Below are positions 7,689 through 13,792 of a stretch of DNA of 14,642 nt, piece after piece. How positions within the stretch are numbered: position 1 is the stretch's first letter; every line of letters starts with the position of its first letter. This DNA is from Bacteroidetes bacterium UBA2234 (lineage in GTDB: Bacteria; Bacteroidota; Bacteroidia; NS11-12g; UBA955), in the NCBI GenBank assembly GCA_002347985.1, contig DDYM01000026.1, positions 29,110-43,751 of the forward strand, read 5' to 3'. The notes beneath the pieces were generated by a model that was not told the origin of the DNA, did no database searches, and saw nothing but the letters and a program-made list of their open reading frames with translations. A program made the position numbers and the translations under genes.

Positions 7689-8231
7689 TTATGGATGCTC
7701 TAACAAAATTGAGGGCGTTACGATAATGTTACTTCTATGTAAAGCACGATCCATCAGCTGAATTGTGAATCGAACGGTATCACCTCGGTATTGATAAGGA
7801 CGAGCAGGAACATTGAGTACCAAATTCCCATGAATCGATTTGCTTAAGCCAGACGGAGTGATATTTCTGATCCTCTCATGCAGTACAAGTGTATCCTTGG
7901 GACCCATCAGGGGATTCATCGGGCAAATCCAACTGCCCCCAATTTTTTGCTGGTAATACACCTTTAGATTATAAAACTCGCTTTGTTTATAGCCAAAGGG
8001 CGACATCGTATCGGCATCGTCAAGTCCCACATCGCCATCGCTGTCCTCGTAACTCAAATCAATTTCTACAAAACTATCATACCCATACCCGCTGTTGAAT
8101 TTATAAATGCCTCCAAATGTCAGTTTGGGAACCGCGGAGACATTATCTTTGCTCGGATTACACGAGAACATAGTCCCGGCTAACAAAAGCATGACGGAAA
8201 CCATCGAAAATATTGAAAACTTATTCCACAT
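7689..8231 (-). CDS. Small lipoprotein with an Asp-rich DSDGDVG motif, function unknown
   Basis: This 180-aa protein starts at ATG 8231; a TTG 12 bases upstream lies in the promoter and is rejected. The N-terminus is a lipoprotein signal with a hydrophobic core ending in MFSC, so Cys24 is the likely lipidation site. After a short Asn/Ser/Lys linker the mature protein looks beta-rich. It carries the acidic run E62-D-S-D-G-D-V-G-L-D-D-x-D74, which resembles a calcium-binding DxDGDxG loop. From memory, many uncharacterised Bacteroidota lipoproteins share a similar D-G-D-G-D-I-G-L motif near a Y/F strand, so this is probably a member, but I cannot assign a function. It precedes the ompH pair on the same strand, and its 5' end overlaps the divergent LuxE-like gene by 41 bases. 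Confidence 0.78.
   Translation of the reverse strand: MWNKFSIFSMVSVMLLLAGTMFSCNPSKDNVSAVPKLTFGGIYKFNSGYGYDSFVEIDLSYEDSDGDVGLDDADTMSPFGYKQSEFYNLKVYYQQKIGGSWICPMNPLMGPKDTLVLHERIRNITPSGLSKSIHGNLVLNVPARPYQYRGDTVRFTIQLMDRALHRSNIIVTPSILLEHP
8144..8151 (+). promoter_or_regulatory. -7 element of the LuxE-like gene, inside the lipoprotein coding sequence
   Basis: TATCTTTG is an exact TAnnTTTG, 39 bases before ATG 8191. TTTG at 8124-8127 is a possible -33 with short spacing (16). It lies within codons of the divergent lipoprotein gene. Confidence 0.45.
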
Positions 8232-9165
8232 CCCTTCGTCCAAATTTAATGACTGGGCGCAGTTAATTTTTCAATACCAACAAAAAAACAACCCGGTTTT
8301 CGCTGAATGGCATCGACTTTACCCATCAACGTCGGCTGAGTTCACGTTTTTACCCATCGCATTTTTCAAAAGCCATACAGTTCTCAGCGGAAATAAAACC
8401 GCGGAAATCGTTTTTAGCAGTTCAGGAACTACAGGAAGCGTGCCTTCCCTTCATCCCGTTGCCGACCTCAATATTTACGAAGACAGTTTCACCAAAGGCT
8501 TTGAACATTTTTACGGTCCAATTGAAAATTACTGCGTGATCGGCTTGCTGCCAAGTTACTTGGAAAGAAGTGGCTCTTCGCTGGTTTATATGGTAGACAA
8601 TTTTATCAAAAAAGGCAGAGCCAACAGCGGGTTTTATTTAAACGAATACGATACCGTTGCCAAGATCATTCAGGAAAATGAAAATCAAAACGTTCCTACC
8701 CTACTTTTGGGAGTCACCTTTGCGATGCTGGAAATGATCAAAGCGATTCCTAAGCAGCACTGGAAACAGACCCTTGTAATGGAAACCGGTGGAATGAAAG
8801 GCCGAGGACCTGAAATTACACGTGAAGAGTTGCAAGCCCAATTAACTTCCCATTTGGGTGTTGAGCATGTCCATTCAGAATACGGAATGACGGAATTGCT
8901 GAGTCAAGCATATTCTCAAAAAAATGGTCGATTCCATTGTCCTCCTTGGATGAAAATCTGTATTCAAGATCCGGCAGATCCACAACTTTGGTTTGGTCAT
9001 GGCAAAACAGGAAGACTTTGCATTATCGATTTAGCAAATGTTCATAGTTGCTCTTTTATCGCGACAGACGATTTGGGCAAAACCCACGAGGATGGGAGTT
9101 TTGAAGTGTTGGGAAGGATTGACTTCAGCGACCTAAGAGGCTGCAATCAATTGGTAATCAATTAA
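8191..9165 (+). CDS. LuxE-like acyl-protein synthetase / acyl transferase
   Basis: I choose ATG 8191 (324 aa). A longer frame to 8107 begins deep inside the opposite gene, and the residues after 8191 already give the usual short lead before the conserved F-x-x-x-x-x-x-I-F-x-Y-Q-x-x-N-N-P-V-F segment. The protein belongs to the adenylate-forming LuxE family (PF04443 type): phosphate-loop SSSGTTGS at 76-83, METGGMKGRG near 202-211, SEYGMTELLSQAY as the A5-like motif, TDDLG and GRID near the end. LuxE proteins activate fatty acids with ATP and carry the acyl group on a cysteine near the C-terminus. Cys318 in RGCNQLV is at an equivalent place and is my candidate acyl site. No luxC, luxD or luciferase genes are nearby, so bioluminescence is not implied. 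The substrate is unknown; fatty or aryl acids are possible. Confidence 0.85.
   Translation: MTETIENIENLFHIPSSKFNDWAQLIFQYQQKNNPVFAEWHRLYPSTSAEFTFLPIAFFKSHTVLSGNKTAEIVFSSSGTTGSVPSLHPVADLNIYEDSFTKGFEHFYGPIENYCVIGLLPSYLERSGSSLVYMVDNFIKKGRANSGFYLNEYDTVAKIIQENENQNVPTLLLGVTFAMLEMIKAIPKQHWKQTLVMETGGMKGRGPEITREELQAQLTSHLGVEHVHSEYGMTELLSQAYSQKNGRFHCPPWMKICIQDPADPQLWFGHGKTGRLCIIDLANVHSCSFIATDDLGKTHEDGSFEVLGRIDFSDLRGCNQLVIN
8241..8248 (-). promoter_or_regulatory. -7 element of the lipoprotein gene, inside the LuxE-like coding sequence
   Basis: TAAATTTG (minus strand) is an exact TAnnTTTG, nine bases before the lipoprotein ATG at 8231. TTG at 8272-8274 (minus strand) is 23 bases away, longer than the usual -33 spacing. 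The site falls in the SKFN codons of the opposite gene. Confidence 0.45.
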
Positions 9166-9177
9166 TAAAAAACACAA

Positions 9178-11532
9178 TTAATCTTCGTCTTCGTCGGGAA
9201 TTTCCAACACCTGCTCCGCAAGCTCTTCTTTGGCATTCAACGAATTTTCCAAACTCAAAATCATAGCTGGAAGAAGGAACAAGTTAGCTGCCATCCCCGT
9301 AAGCAAGGTCAATCCCGTTAACCAACCCAAGGCTTGAGTTCCTTGAAAATTGGAGAATGTGAAAATCAAGAATCCTGCGCAAATAGCAACCATACTATAA
9401 ATCATGCTCAAGCCCACTTCAACGATTGTTCCATTGAGCGCTTCTCGCACCGATTTATTGTGCTTCACCAGTTCACGTCGGAAAGTAATGATAAAGTGAA
9501 TTGTGGCATCCACAGTAATCCCGAACGCAATACTAAATACCAAGATGGTTGAGGGCTTCAAAGGCACGTCGAAGTAACCCATCGTTCCAGCCGTTACAAG
9601 CAAAGGAATGATGTTTGGAATCACCGCAATCACAATCATACGAATTGATGGGAACAAGAAACCCATGGTGATTGTAATGATGATCAACGACCAAAAAGTG
9701 GCACTGCCCAAACTGCCGAAGAGGTAGGAATTGCCTTTTAAGAATACCGCCGAGGTACCTGTAACTTGAACAGAGTATTCATCTTTGGGGAAAATCCTAT
9801 CGATTATCACCGCGACTTCCTTGTTGATACTATCCAGAGAAACAGAGCCTACATCTTTAATTTGATAACTGATACGCAACCCAGTTCTACTGCTGTCTAT
9901 CAATCCTGAAACCATTTGATTTTTTTCAGACGATTTGGCAATCGGCATACGACCCATGATATCGGCCAAATCCAAAGCATTCGGCATCCGATAAAAAGCG
10001 GGATCCCCTTCGTTGATGGTTTGATTGGCATAAGAGACAACTTCCACAACCGACATCGGTTTTGAAAATTCCGGGTATTTCTTCAGGGCACGCTGTAATC
10101 GGTTTACCTTGTCTAAGGTTTCAAATGTGCCGATATCGCCATCGTCGTGTGTGCGAACCACGATTTCGTAAGGCATCACCCCTTTGTAATGTTCCTGGAA
10201 ATACAACAAATCTTGGTACATCTTAGAACTGCGAGGTACATCGTCTACCATATAAGCCAAGGGATGCAATCGGAAAACAAAAGTGGTACTCACAACGGTT
10301 AGCGCAATAAACCAGAAATAAATTCTCCGTTTGTGATTAAACACCATGAATTTCACCCAACCCAAAAACTGGTTGATATTTTTATTATCGAGGTGAGCGA
10401 TTTGCTTGTCCGATGGAACAGGCAAGAAACTATAAAGCGCAGGAATCCCTATGATATTGATAAAGAACACCAAATTGATGGTGATAAATGAAACAACACC
10501 ATATTGTTCTAGAATTTGTGTTTTGGTGAAATAGAAGGTACCAAATCCCACCGCTGTGGTAAAATTAATCAGGAAGGTAGCCACACCAACGCGGGAGATA
10601 ATTCTCGACAGGGCCTTTGCTTTGTTCCCATGTTTGCGATACTCTTCGTGGTATTTATTGATCAAATAAATGGCATTCTGAACACCAATAACCACCAACA
10701 AAGGAGGCAGTGTACCGGTAAGCAAAGTAAGTTTGTAACCCAACAGGCCACAGACCCCAAACATCACCAATACCCCAATGCCAATAAAAACAATGGCGAT
10801 GGCCAATGTGCTGAAGCTTCGGAAAAATACTAGAATCAAGATGGCGGTAACCAAAAAGGCAATTACAGTAAAGAGGATGATTTCACTTTTTACCGTGGTG
10901 GCCATTTCGGTTCTTACAAACGGCAATCCACCAATATGCATTTCTGCGCCCGAAAAATCCTCGTATTCTTTGGCTGTTTTTTCGATTGTACGAATCACAC
11001 TGACCCTTTTCTCCGATTCCTGGGTCTTGTTATCGAGCACCAATAAGATCAGGGCCGAGTTTGTATTCTTGTTGTACAACATCCCCTGATAGAATCGCAT
11101 ATCCAAAAATTTATCTCGGATACTATCTACTTCGGCTTGGGTATTAGGGGCATGAGAAAATGCCGGTTTGATTTCAAATTTCCCCGCAGTATCTGTTCGC
11201 AAATCAAACAGACGCGTGGGGCTGATGACTTGGGTGACTCCAGGTATTTTCGACATGTCTTCACACATCTTATAATAGGCCTGGAAGTTTTTTAGTTCAA
11301 ACAACTTATCGCTACTGAATCCAACAACTACTTTGTTATTGTCTAATCCGAATGTCTTTTGAAATTTCTGGTACGCTAACAAATCGGCGTCATTGCTTGG
11401 CACCAATTTTTGCATGGCATACTCCAACTTAACTTTTGTTGCATAATAGCCCATCACACCGGTGAAGGCCAAGATTAGTATCAAGAACAGAGCGCGTTGC
11501 TTTAGAATAAAGCTTGCTATTTTATCCCACAT
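9178..11532 (-). CDS. RND/MMPL-family membrane exporter (12 TM)
   Basis: The 784-aa inner-membrane protein shows the duplicated RND layout of the MMPL/SSD branch. TM1 (about 12-32), a large periplasmic loop (33-215) and a five-helix block (about 217-368) form the first half. TM7 (about 403-421), a second loop (422-605) and a five-helix block (about 611-757) form the second. An acidic tail follows (EIPDEDED). It is shorter than multidrug RND pumps and matches the 'predicted exporter' group that moves lipids or other hydrophobic molecules with the proton gradient. In the second half TM10 has GITVDATIHF with Asp675; the matching TM4 position is Gln285 in GVQNAIYL. No membrane-fusion or TolC-like gene is adjacent. 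The start ATG 11532 follows TACCTTTG by eight bases. The gene converges on the LuxE-like gene with only 12 bases between stops. The substrate is unknown. Confidence 0.88.
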   Translation of the reverse strand: MWDKIASFILKQRALFLILILAFTGVMGYYATKVKLEYAMQKLVPSNDADLLAYQKFQKTFGLDNNKVVVGFSSDKLFELKNFQAYYKMCEDMSKIPGVTQVISPTRLFDLRTDTAGKFEIKPAFSHAPNTQAEVDSIRDKFLDMRFYQGMLYNKNTNSALILLVLDNKTQESEKRVSVIRTIEKTAKEYEDFSGAEMHIGGLPFVRTEMATTVKSEIILFTVIAFLVTAILILVFFRSFSTLAIAIVFIGIGVLVMFGVCGLLGYKLTLLTGTLPPLLVVIGVQNAIYLINKYHEEYRKHGNKAKALSRIISRVGVATFLINFTTAVGFGTFYFTKTQILEQYGVVSFITINLVFFINIIGIPALYSFLPVPSDKQIAHLDNKNINQFLGWVKFMVFNHKRRIYFWFIALTVVSTTFVFRLHPLAYMVDDVPRSSKMYQDLLYFQEHYKGVMPYEIVVRTHDDGDIGTFETLDKVNRLQRALKKYPEFSKPMSVVEVVSYANQTINEGDPAFYRMPNALDLADIMGRMPIAKSSEKNQMVSGLIDSSRTGLRISYQIKDVGSVSLDSINKEVAVIIDRIFPKDEYSVQVTGTSAVFLKGNSYLFGSLGSATFWSLIIITITMGFLFPSIRMIVIAVIPNIIPLLVTAGTMGYFDVPLKPSTILVFSIAFGITVDATIHFIITFRRELVKHNKSVREALNGTIVEVGLSMIYSMVAICAGFLIFTFSNFQGTQALGWLTGLTLLTGMAANLFLLPAMILSLENSLNAKEELAEQVLEIPDEDED

Positions 11533-11540
11533 AGATACTG

Positions 11541-11548
11541 CAAAGGTA
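11541..11548 (-). promoter_or_regulatory. -7 element of the RND exporter gene
   Basis: TACCTTTG (minus strand) is an exact TAnnTTTG, eight bases before the ATG. The region where a -33 TTG would lie (about 11568-11572) is the centre of the rplI terminator palindrome and holds no TTG. Confidence 0.45.
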
Positions 11549-11560
11549 CTGATAAAAAAA

Positions 11561-11586
11561 TAAAGGTCGCCCTAGGGCGACCTTTA
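11561..11586 (-). terminator. Rho-independent terminator of the rpsF-rpsR-rplI operon (26-bp perfect palindrome)
   Basis: The 26 bases form a perfect inverted repeat centred between 11573 and 11574 (arms begin TAAAGGTCGCC). On the minus strand the stem is followed by an almost pure T run (11552-11561), directly downstream of the rplI stop. In the plus direction no T tract follows, so it terminates the ribosomal operon, not transcription from the left. Confidence 0.9.
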
Positions 11587-11608
11587 ACAAATATGAGAAG
11601 TGAAAAGA

Positions 11609-12049
11609 TTACTCAGCGATCACATCCAAAGTGATGGTCGCGTTGATATCTTTAAACAAGTTGATGTTGGCTTCGTATGTTCCGATAGATTTGATATCAT
11701 CAAAAACAATTTTACGACGGTCTACATCAAACCCTTTTTCTTTCAATACATTGGCAACTTGTAAGCTGGTCACTGAACCGAAGATTTTTCCACTTGCACC
11801 TGCTTTTGCAGCAAGATTGATGGTAGATCCGTTCAATTTTTCAGCCAACGCTTCTGCATCTTTGCGCAACTTGTCCATTTTGAACGCGCGCTGACGCATA
11901 TCTTCGGCTAACATTTTCAATGCGCCTTCGTTTGCCAATTTTGCTTTTCCTGTAGGAATCAAGAAGTTCCTAGCGTATCCGTCTTTTACAACAACCACGT
12001 CATCTTTGTGACCTAGGTTTTTAACGTCTTGGGTGAGAATGATTTTCAT
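11609..12049 (-). CDS. rplI: Large-subunit ribosomal protein bL9
   Basis: The 146-aa protein is complete. The N-terminal rRNA-binding domain has the bL9 signature: MKIILTQDVKNLGHKDDVVVVKDGYARNFLIP at residues 1-32. A long charged connecting helix follows (about 42-75). The C-terminal domain (about 76-146) starts with GKIFGSVTS, typical of bL9. The protein binds 23S rRNA near the L1 stalk base and supports translational fidelity. The start ATG 12049 is set by a perfect Shine-Dalgarno AAGGAGG at 12057-12063 with a seven-base spacer, exceptional in this window. It is the last gene of rpsF-rpsR-rplI, 15 bases after rpsR, and a strong terminator follows. Confidence 0.97.
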   Translation of the reverse strand: MKIILTQDVKNLGHKDDVVVVKDGYARNFLIPTGKAKLANEGALKMLAEDMRQRAFKMDKLRKDAEALAEKLNGSTINLAAKAGASGKIFGSVTSLQVANVLKEKGFDVDRRKIVFDDIKSIGTYEANINLFKDINATITLDVIAE

Positions 12050-12056
12050 GTGTCTT

Positions 12057-12063
12057 CCTCCTT
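12057..12063 (-). promoter_or_regulatory. Strong Shine-Dalgarno of rplI
   Basis: AAGGAGG (minus strand) lies seven bases before the rplI ATG, in the short gap after rpsR. It is one of only two strong SD sequences among the starts in this window. Confidence 0.8.
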
Positions 12064-12064
12064 C

Positions 12065-12328
12065 TTATTTTAAACCATCAGCAACGAAAGGAAGCAACGA
12101 CAGGTGACGTGCTCTTTTAATTGCTACAGAAATTTTACGTTGATACTTCAAAGATGTACCGGTGATACGACGTGGCAAAATCTTGCCTTGCTCGTTGATG
12201 AACTTCAACAAAAACTCACCATCCTTGTAGTCGATGTATTTGATACCGTGTTTTTTGAAACGGCAATACTTCTTCTTTTGCAGAACCTGCGGAGTTTGGT
12301 TGAAGATAAAGTTTGATTCTTTGCTCAT
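12065..12328 (-). CDS. rpsR: Small-subunit ribosomal protein bS18
   Basis: The 87-aa protein has the bS18 core: [19 protein letters not shown] (residues 18-36), followed by the R-I-T-G-T block and the [21 protein letters not shown] signature near the C-terminus. It binds 16S rRNA on the 30S platform as a heterodimer with bS6. Its ATG overlaps the rpsF TGA stop in an ATGA arrangement (12325-12328), so the two are translationally coupled. An AGGAGG lies seven bases upstream within the last rpsF codons. The length is slightly above that of E. coli S18 because of an N-terminal extension. There is no sign of a zinc-binding CXXC form, since only Cys22 is present. Confidence 0.97.
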   Translation of the reverse strand: MSKESNFIFNQTPQVLQKKKYCRFKKHGIKYIDYKDGEFLLKFINEQGKILPRRITGTSLKYQRKISVAIKRARHLSLLPFVADGLK

Positions 12329-12729
12329 AATTCGTCCTCCTCGATTTCGATTTTCTTTTTAACAACAACTTTCGTTCCTTGCGGAGTTACCGTACGAAGC
12401 TCGCCATTGCGTTTGCGTTGATTGAAATCAACACCCCAACGGTCTAACTTCACAGTGAGGTAACGCAAGATGCGCTCGTCGCGGCGAAAAACCAATTCAA
12501 AAGACTTGATGAATTCAGGGTTTGCCTTAAATTCGAACAAGTGATAAAATCCCGTGCCTTTTTTCTGGATAGGGTAGGCTAGTTTGGTTAGTCCCCAATT
12601 TTCTTCGTGGACTAACTCCCCTCCATTGCCGGTGATCAACTCTCTGTAGCCTGCAACAGCATCTTTCATCTGTTGTTCAGAGAGCACGGGTGTCAAAATG
12701 ATCACGGTCTCGTACTGGTTGGTATTCAT
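12325..12729 (-). CDS. rpsF: Small-subunit ribosomal protein bS6
   Basis: The 134-aa protein begins with the bS6 strand [17 protein letters not shown] and carries the conserved W-G-x-x-K-L-A-Y-P-I-x-K block (about 45-56), H-L-F-E-F (about 63-67) and D-E-R-I-L-R-Y-L (about 84-91). It pairs with bS18 on the 30S platform. The C-terminal extension is first basic (VVVKKK), then acidic (EIEEDEL). The GAG-GAG-GAC codons of that acidic end also form the Shine-Dalgarno of rpsR. The start ATG 12729 has an A/T-rich upstream region with no SD, and a good promoter lies 21 bases upstream. It is the first gene of the rpsF-rpsR-rplI operon; no ssb gene sits between rpsF and rpsR, unlike in Firmicutes. Confidence 0.97.
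   Translation of the reverse strand: MNTNQYETVIILTPVLSEQQMKDAVAGYRELITGNGGELVHEENWGLTKLAYPIQKKGTGFYHLFEFKANPEFIKSFELVFRRDERILRYLTVKLDRWGVDFNQRKRNGELRTVTPQGTKVVVKKKIEIEEDEL
12336..12341 (-). promoter_or_regulatory. Strong Shine-Dalgarno of rpsR within rpsF
   Basis: AGGAGG (minus strand) lies seven bases before the rpsR ATG and is encoded by the Glu-Glu-Asp codons near the end of rpsF. Confidence 0.75.
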
Positions 12730-12750
12730 TTGGCTATAAAATTAGGGCTG

Positions 12751-12781
12751 CAAAAATAGGGTTTTAAATCGACTCCTACAA
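12751..12781 (-). promoter_or_regulatory. Promoter of the rpsF-rpsR-rplI operon
   Basis: On the minus strand TTG (12781-12779), 20 bases and TATTTTTG (12758-12751) match the Bacteroidota -33/-7 consensus. The rpsF ATG follows 21 bases after the -7, giving a leader of about 15 bases. Confidence 0.7.
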
Positions 12782-12811
12782 GCATTTACGCACTTTTATC
12801 GGATTCCCGAT

Positions 12812-13108
12812 TTAAGGAACAGGGTCGTAGCCACTCCCACCCCATGGCCCACAGCTCGCAATGCGTTTCAAAGTGAGACTTGTCGCTTTAAAAAAACCAT
12901 GCTTGCGAAATGCCTCTACCCCATATTGACTGCAGGTTGGCGTGTAACGACAAGCATTGGGGAGCAAGGGCGAAATCGCACCCTGATAGAATTTAATCAC
13001 AAAAATGGGCAGCAACGAAATCAGCCATCGAAGCCCTTTGTGGGAATGTTCGATGCGCGGCGACTCGGAGCCGGTGATATCATCCTTATGCTGACTTTTC
13101 GAGCACAT
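12812..13108 (-). CDS. yidD: Membrane protein insertion efficiency factor YidD
   Basis: This is a small YidD-family protein (98 aa from ATG 13108). The family core is clear: [25 protein letters not shown] (about residues 27-51), a short amphipathic/hydrophobic segment; then [10 protein letters not shown] with its cysteines, and the C-terminal [14 protein letters not shown]. YidD lies at the inner face of the cytoplasmic membrane and aids YidC-dependent insertion of membrane proteins. The chosen start overlaps the end of rnpA by 23 bases and gives an unusually polar 26-residue lead. The real start might be a non-ATG codon closer to LRWL, and the more upstream TTG-like starts lie fully inside rnpA. 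rpmH-rnpA-yidD is a classic bacterial order. Confidence 0.92.
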   Translation of the reverse strand: MCSKSQHKDDITGSESPRIEHSHKGLRWLISLLPIFVIKFYQGAISPLLPNACRYTPTCSQYGVEAFRKHGFFKATSLTLKRIASCGPWGGSGYDPVP

Positions 13109-13505
13109 CGAGAATTTTTTGCTGAAGTACTTTGTACGATTTTTCCAGCGCTTTGTAGTCGGGCAATTCACTGCCGGTATACATCAACGCGATGGCCATC
13201 GTTTTGCCCTGTGCGGTCAGTACATTGTATAACTCCATTTTATGATTTCGGTATAGCTCCCTCAATCTGCGCTTGATAAAATTCCGATCCACCGCGCGCT
13301 TAAACTTGCGCTTGCTGGCAGTAAAAACCACTTGCGCAGGAACACCCTCCACGGGCAATGGAGTAAAATACAAATTGGCCCGCAAGGGATATTTCGAAAC
13401 AAAAACGCCAGACCCAAAGAGTCCGGCGAGAATATTTACGTTGTTGAGTTTCTCGGACTTGCCGAAAGCCTTTCCCAAACGATATGGCAACACTGATTGA
13501 GTCAT
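13086..13505 (-). CDS. rnpA: Ribonuclease P protein component (RnpA)
   Basis: The 139-aa protein is the small basic subunit of RNase P, which with the RNase P RNA removes 5' leaders from tRNA precursors. The family signature [13 protein letters not shown] is at residues 74-86, preceded by [13 protein letters not shown]. The N-terminal region contains FGKSEKL, the usual lead into the first helix. I use ATG 13505; a TTG 18 bases upstream is a weaker option. It lies 23 bases after rpmH and overlaps yidD. No promoter motif is visible in the gap, so transcription from the rpmH promoter is likely. The N-terminus is longer and the tail more extended than in E. coli RnpA, but all recognisable blocks are present. 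Confidence 0.95.
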   Translation of the reverse strand: MTQSVLPYRLGKAFGKSEKLNNVNILAGLFGSGVFVSKYPLRANLYFTPLPVEGVPAQVVFTASKRKFKRAVDRNFIKRRLRELYRNHKMELYNVLTAQGKTMAIALMYTGSELPDYKALEKSYKVLQQKILDVLEKSA

Positions 13506-13528
13506 TGCCTTTTTACGCAACAAAGGGA

Positions 13529-13690
13529 TTAACCCTTGTGGCTGCGCTCGTGAGATACAGTAAGACTGGCACGACCGCGTTTGCGACGAGCTGCCAAAAC
13601 CCTACGGCCATTGCTTGTAGCCATGCGCTCACGGAAGCCGTGACGGTTTTTACGTTTTCTAGTAGAGGGTTGGTAGGTGCGTTTAGTCAT
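13529..13690 (-). CDS. rpmH: Large-subunit ribosomal protein bL34
   Basis: This 53-aa gene was found by reading the minus strand directly: ATG at 13690-13688, TAA at 13531-13529. The protein starts [19 protein letters not shown] and continues with [21 protein letters not shown], the unmistakable bL34 pattern. Basic residues dominate. The C-terminus has a short extra tail after LTV (SHERSHKG) compared with E. coli L34. It is the first gene of rpmH-rnpA-yidD and has a near-consensus promoter 24 bases upstream. A spurious open frame lies on the opposite strand over its full length. No dnaA gene or cluster of DnaA boxes accompanies it, so rpmH does not mark the origin here. Confidence 0.96.
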   Translation of the reverse strand: MTKRTYQPSTRKRKNRHGFRERMATSNGRRVLAARRKRGRASLTVSHERSHKG

Positions 13691-13714
13691 GATTGAAAAT
13701 GCTTAAAAGGGCTG

Positions 13715-13745
13715 CAAATATACAATGATTGAAACGACTTTGCAA
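13715..13745 (-). promoter_or_regulatory. Promoter of the rpmH-rnpA-yidD operon
   Basis: On the minus strand TTG (13745-13743), 20 bases and TATATTTG (13722-13715) fit the Bacteroidota -33/-7 consensus exactly. Spacing is identical to that of the rpsF promoter. The rpmH ATG is 24 bases beyond the -7. Confidence 0.75.
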
Positions 13746-13778
13746 GTAGACCCACTCTTTTTTTTCAATCCTCCTCAC

Positions 13779-13786
13779 TATCTTTG
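13779..13786 (+). promoter_or_regulatory. -7 element of the PH-like membrane protein gene
   Basis: TATCTTTG, an exact TAnnTTTG, lies six bases before ATG 13793, the same distance as at 350-357. The -33 region is a T-rich run rather than a clear TTG. Confidence 0.5.
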
Positions 13787-13792
13787 AAATCA

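Noticed and set aside
8107..8190. Extended N-terminus for the LuxE-like protein
   Set aside because: The extra residues show no family similarity, start upstream of the promoter element at 8144-8151, and lie in lipoprotein coding sequence; ATG 8191 gives a normal length.
9140..9182. AT-rich near-repeats between the LuxE-like and RND genes as a bidirectional terminator
   Set aside because: Only short AT palindromes (ATTAAT units) with no stable GC stem; not supported.
12730..12750. Possible S6:S18-binding autoregulatory motif in the rpsF leader
   Set aside because: The predicted leader is only about 15 bases, too short for the structured rpsF leader motif known in other bacteria.
12798..12811. 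Small hairpin after yidD (5-bp arms, 4-base loop)
   Set aside because: Stem is short and no T tract follows on the minus strand, so it is not a credible terminator.
13484..13696. Plus-strand open frame of 70 codons over rpmH
   Set aside because: Antisense shadow of the bL34 gene; no family resemblance and no promoter or start context.
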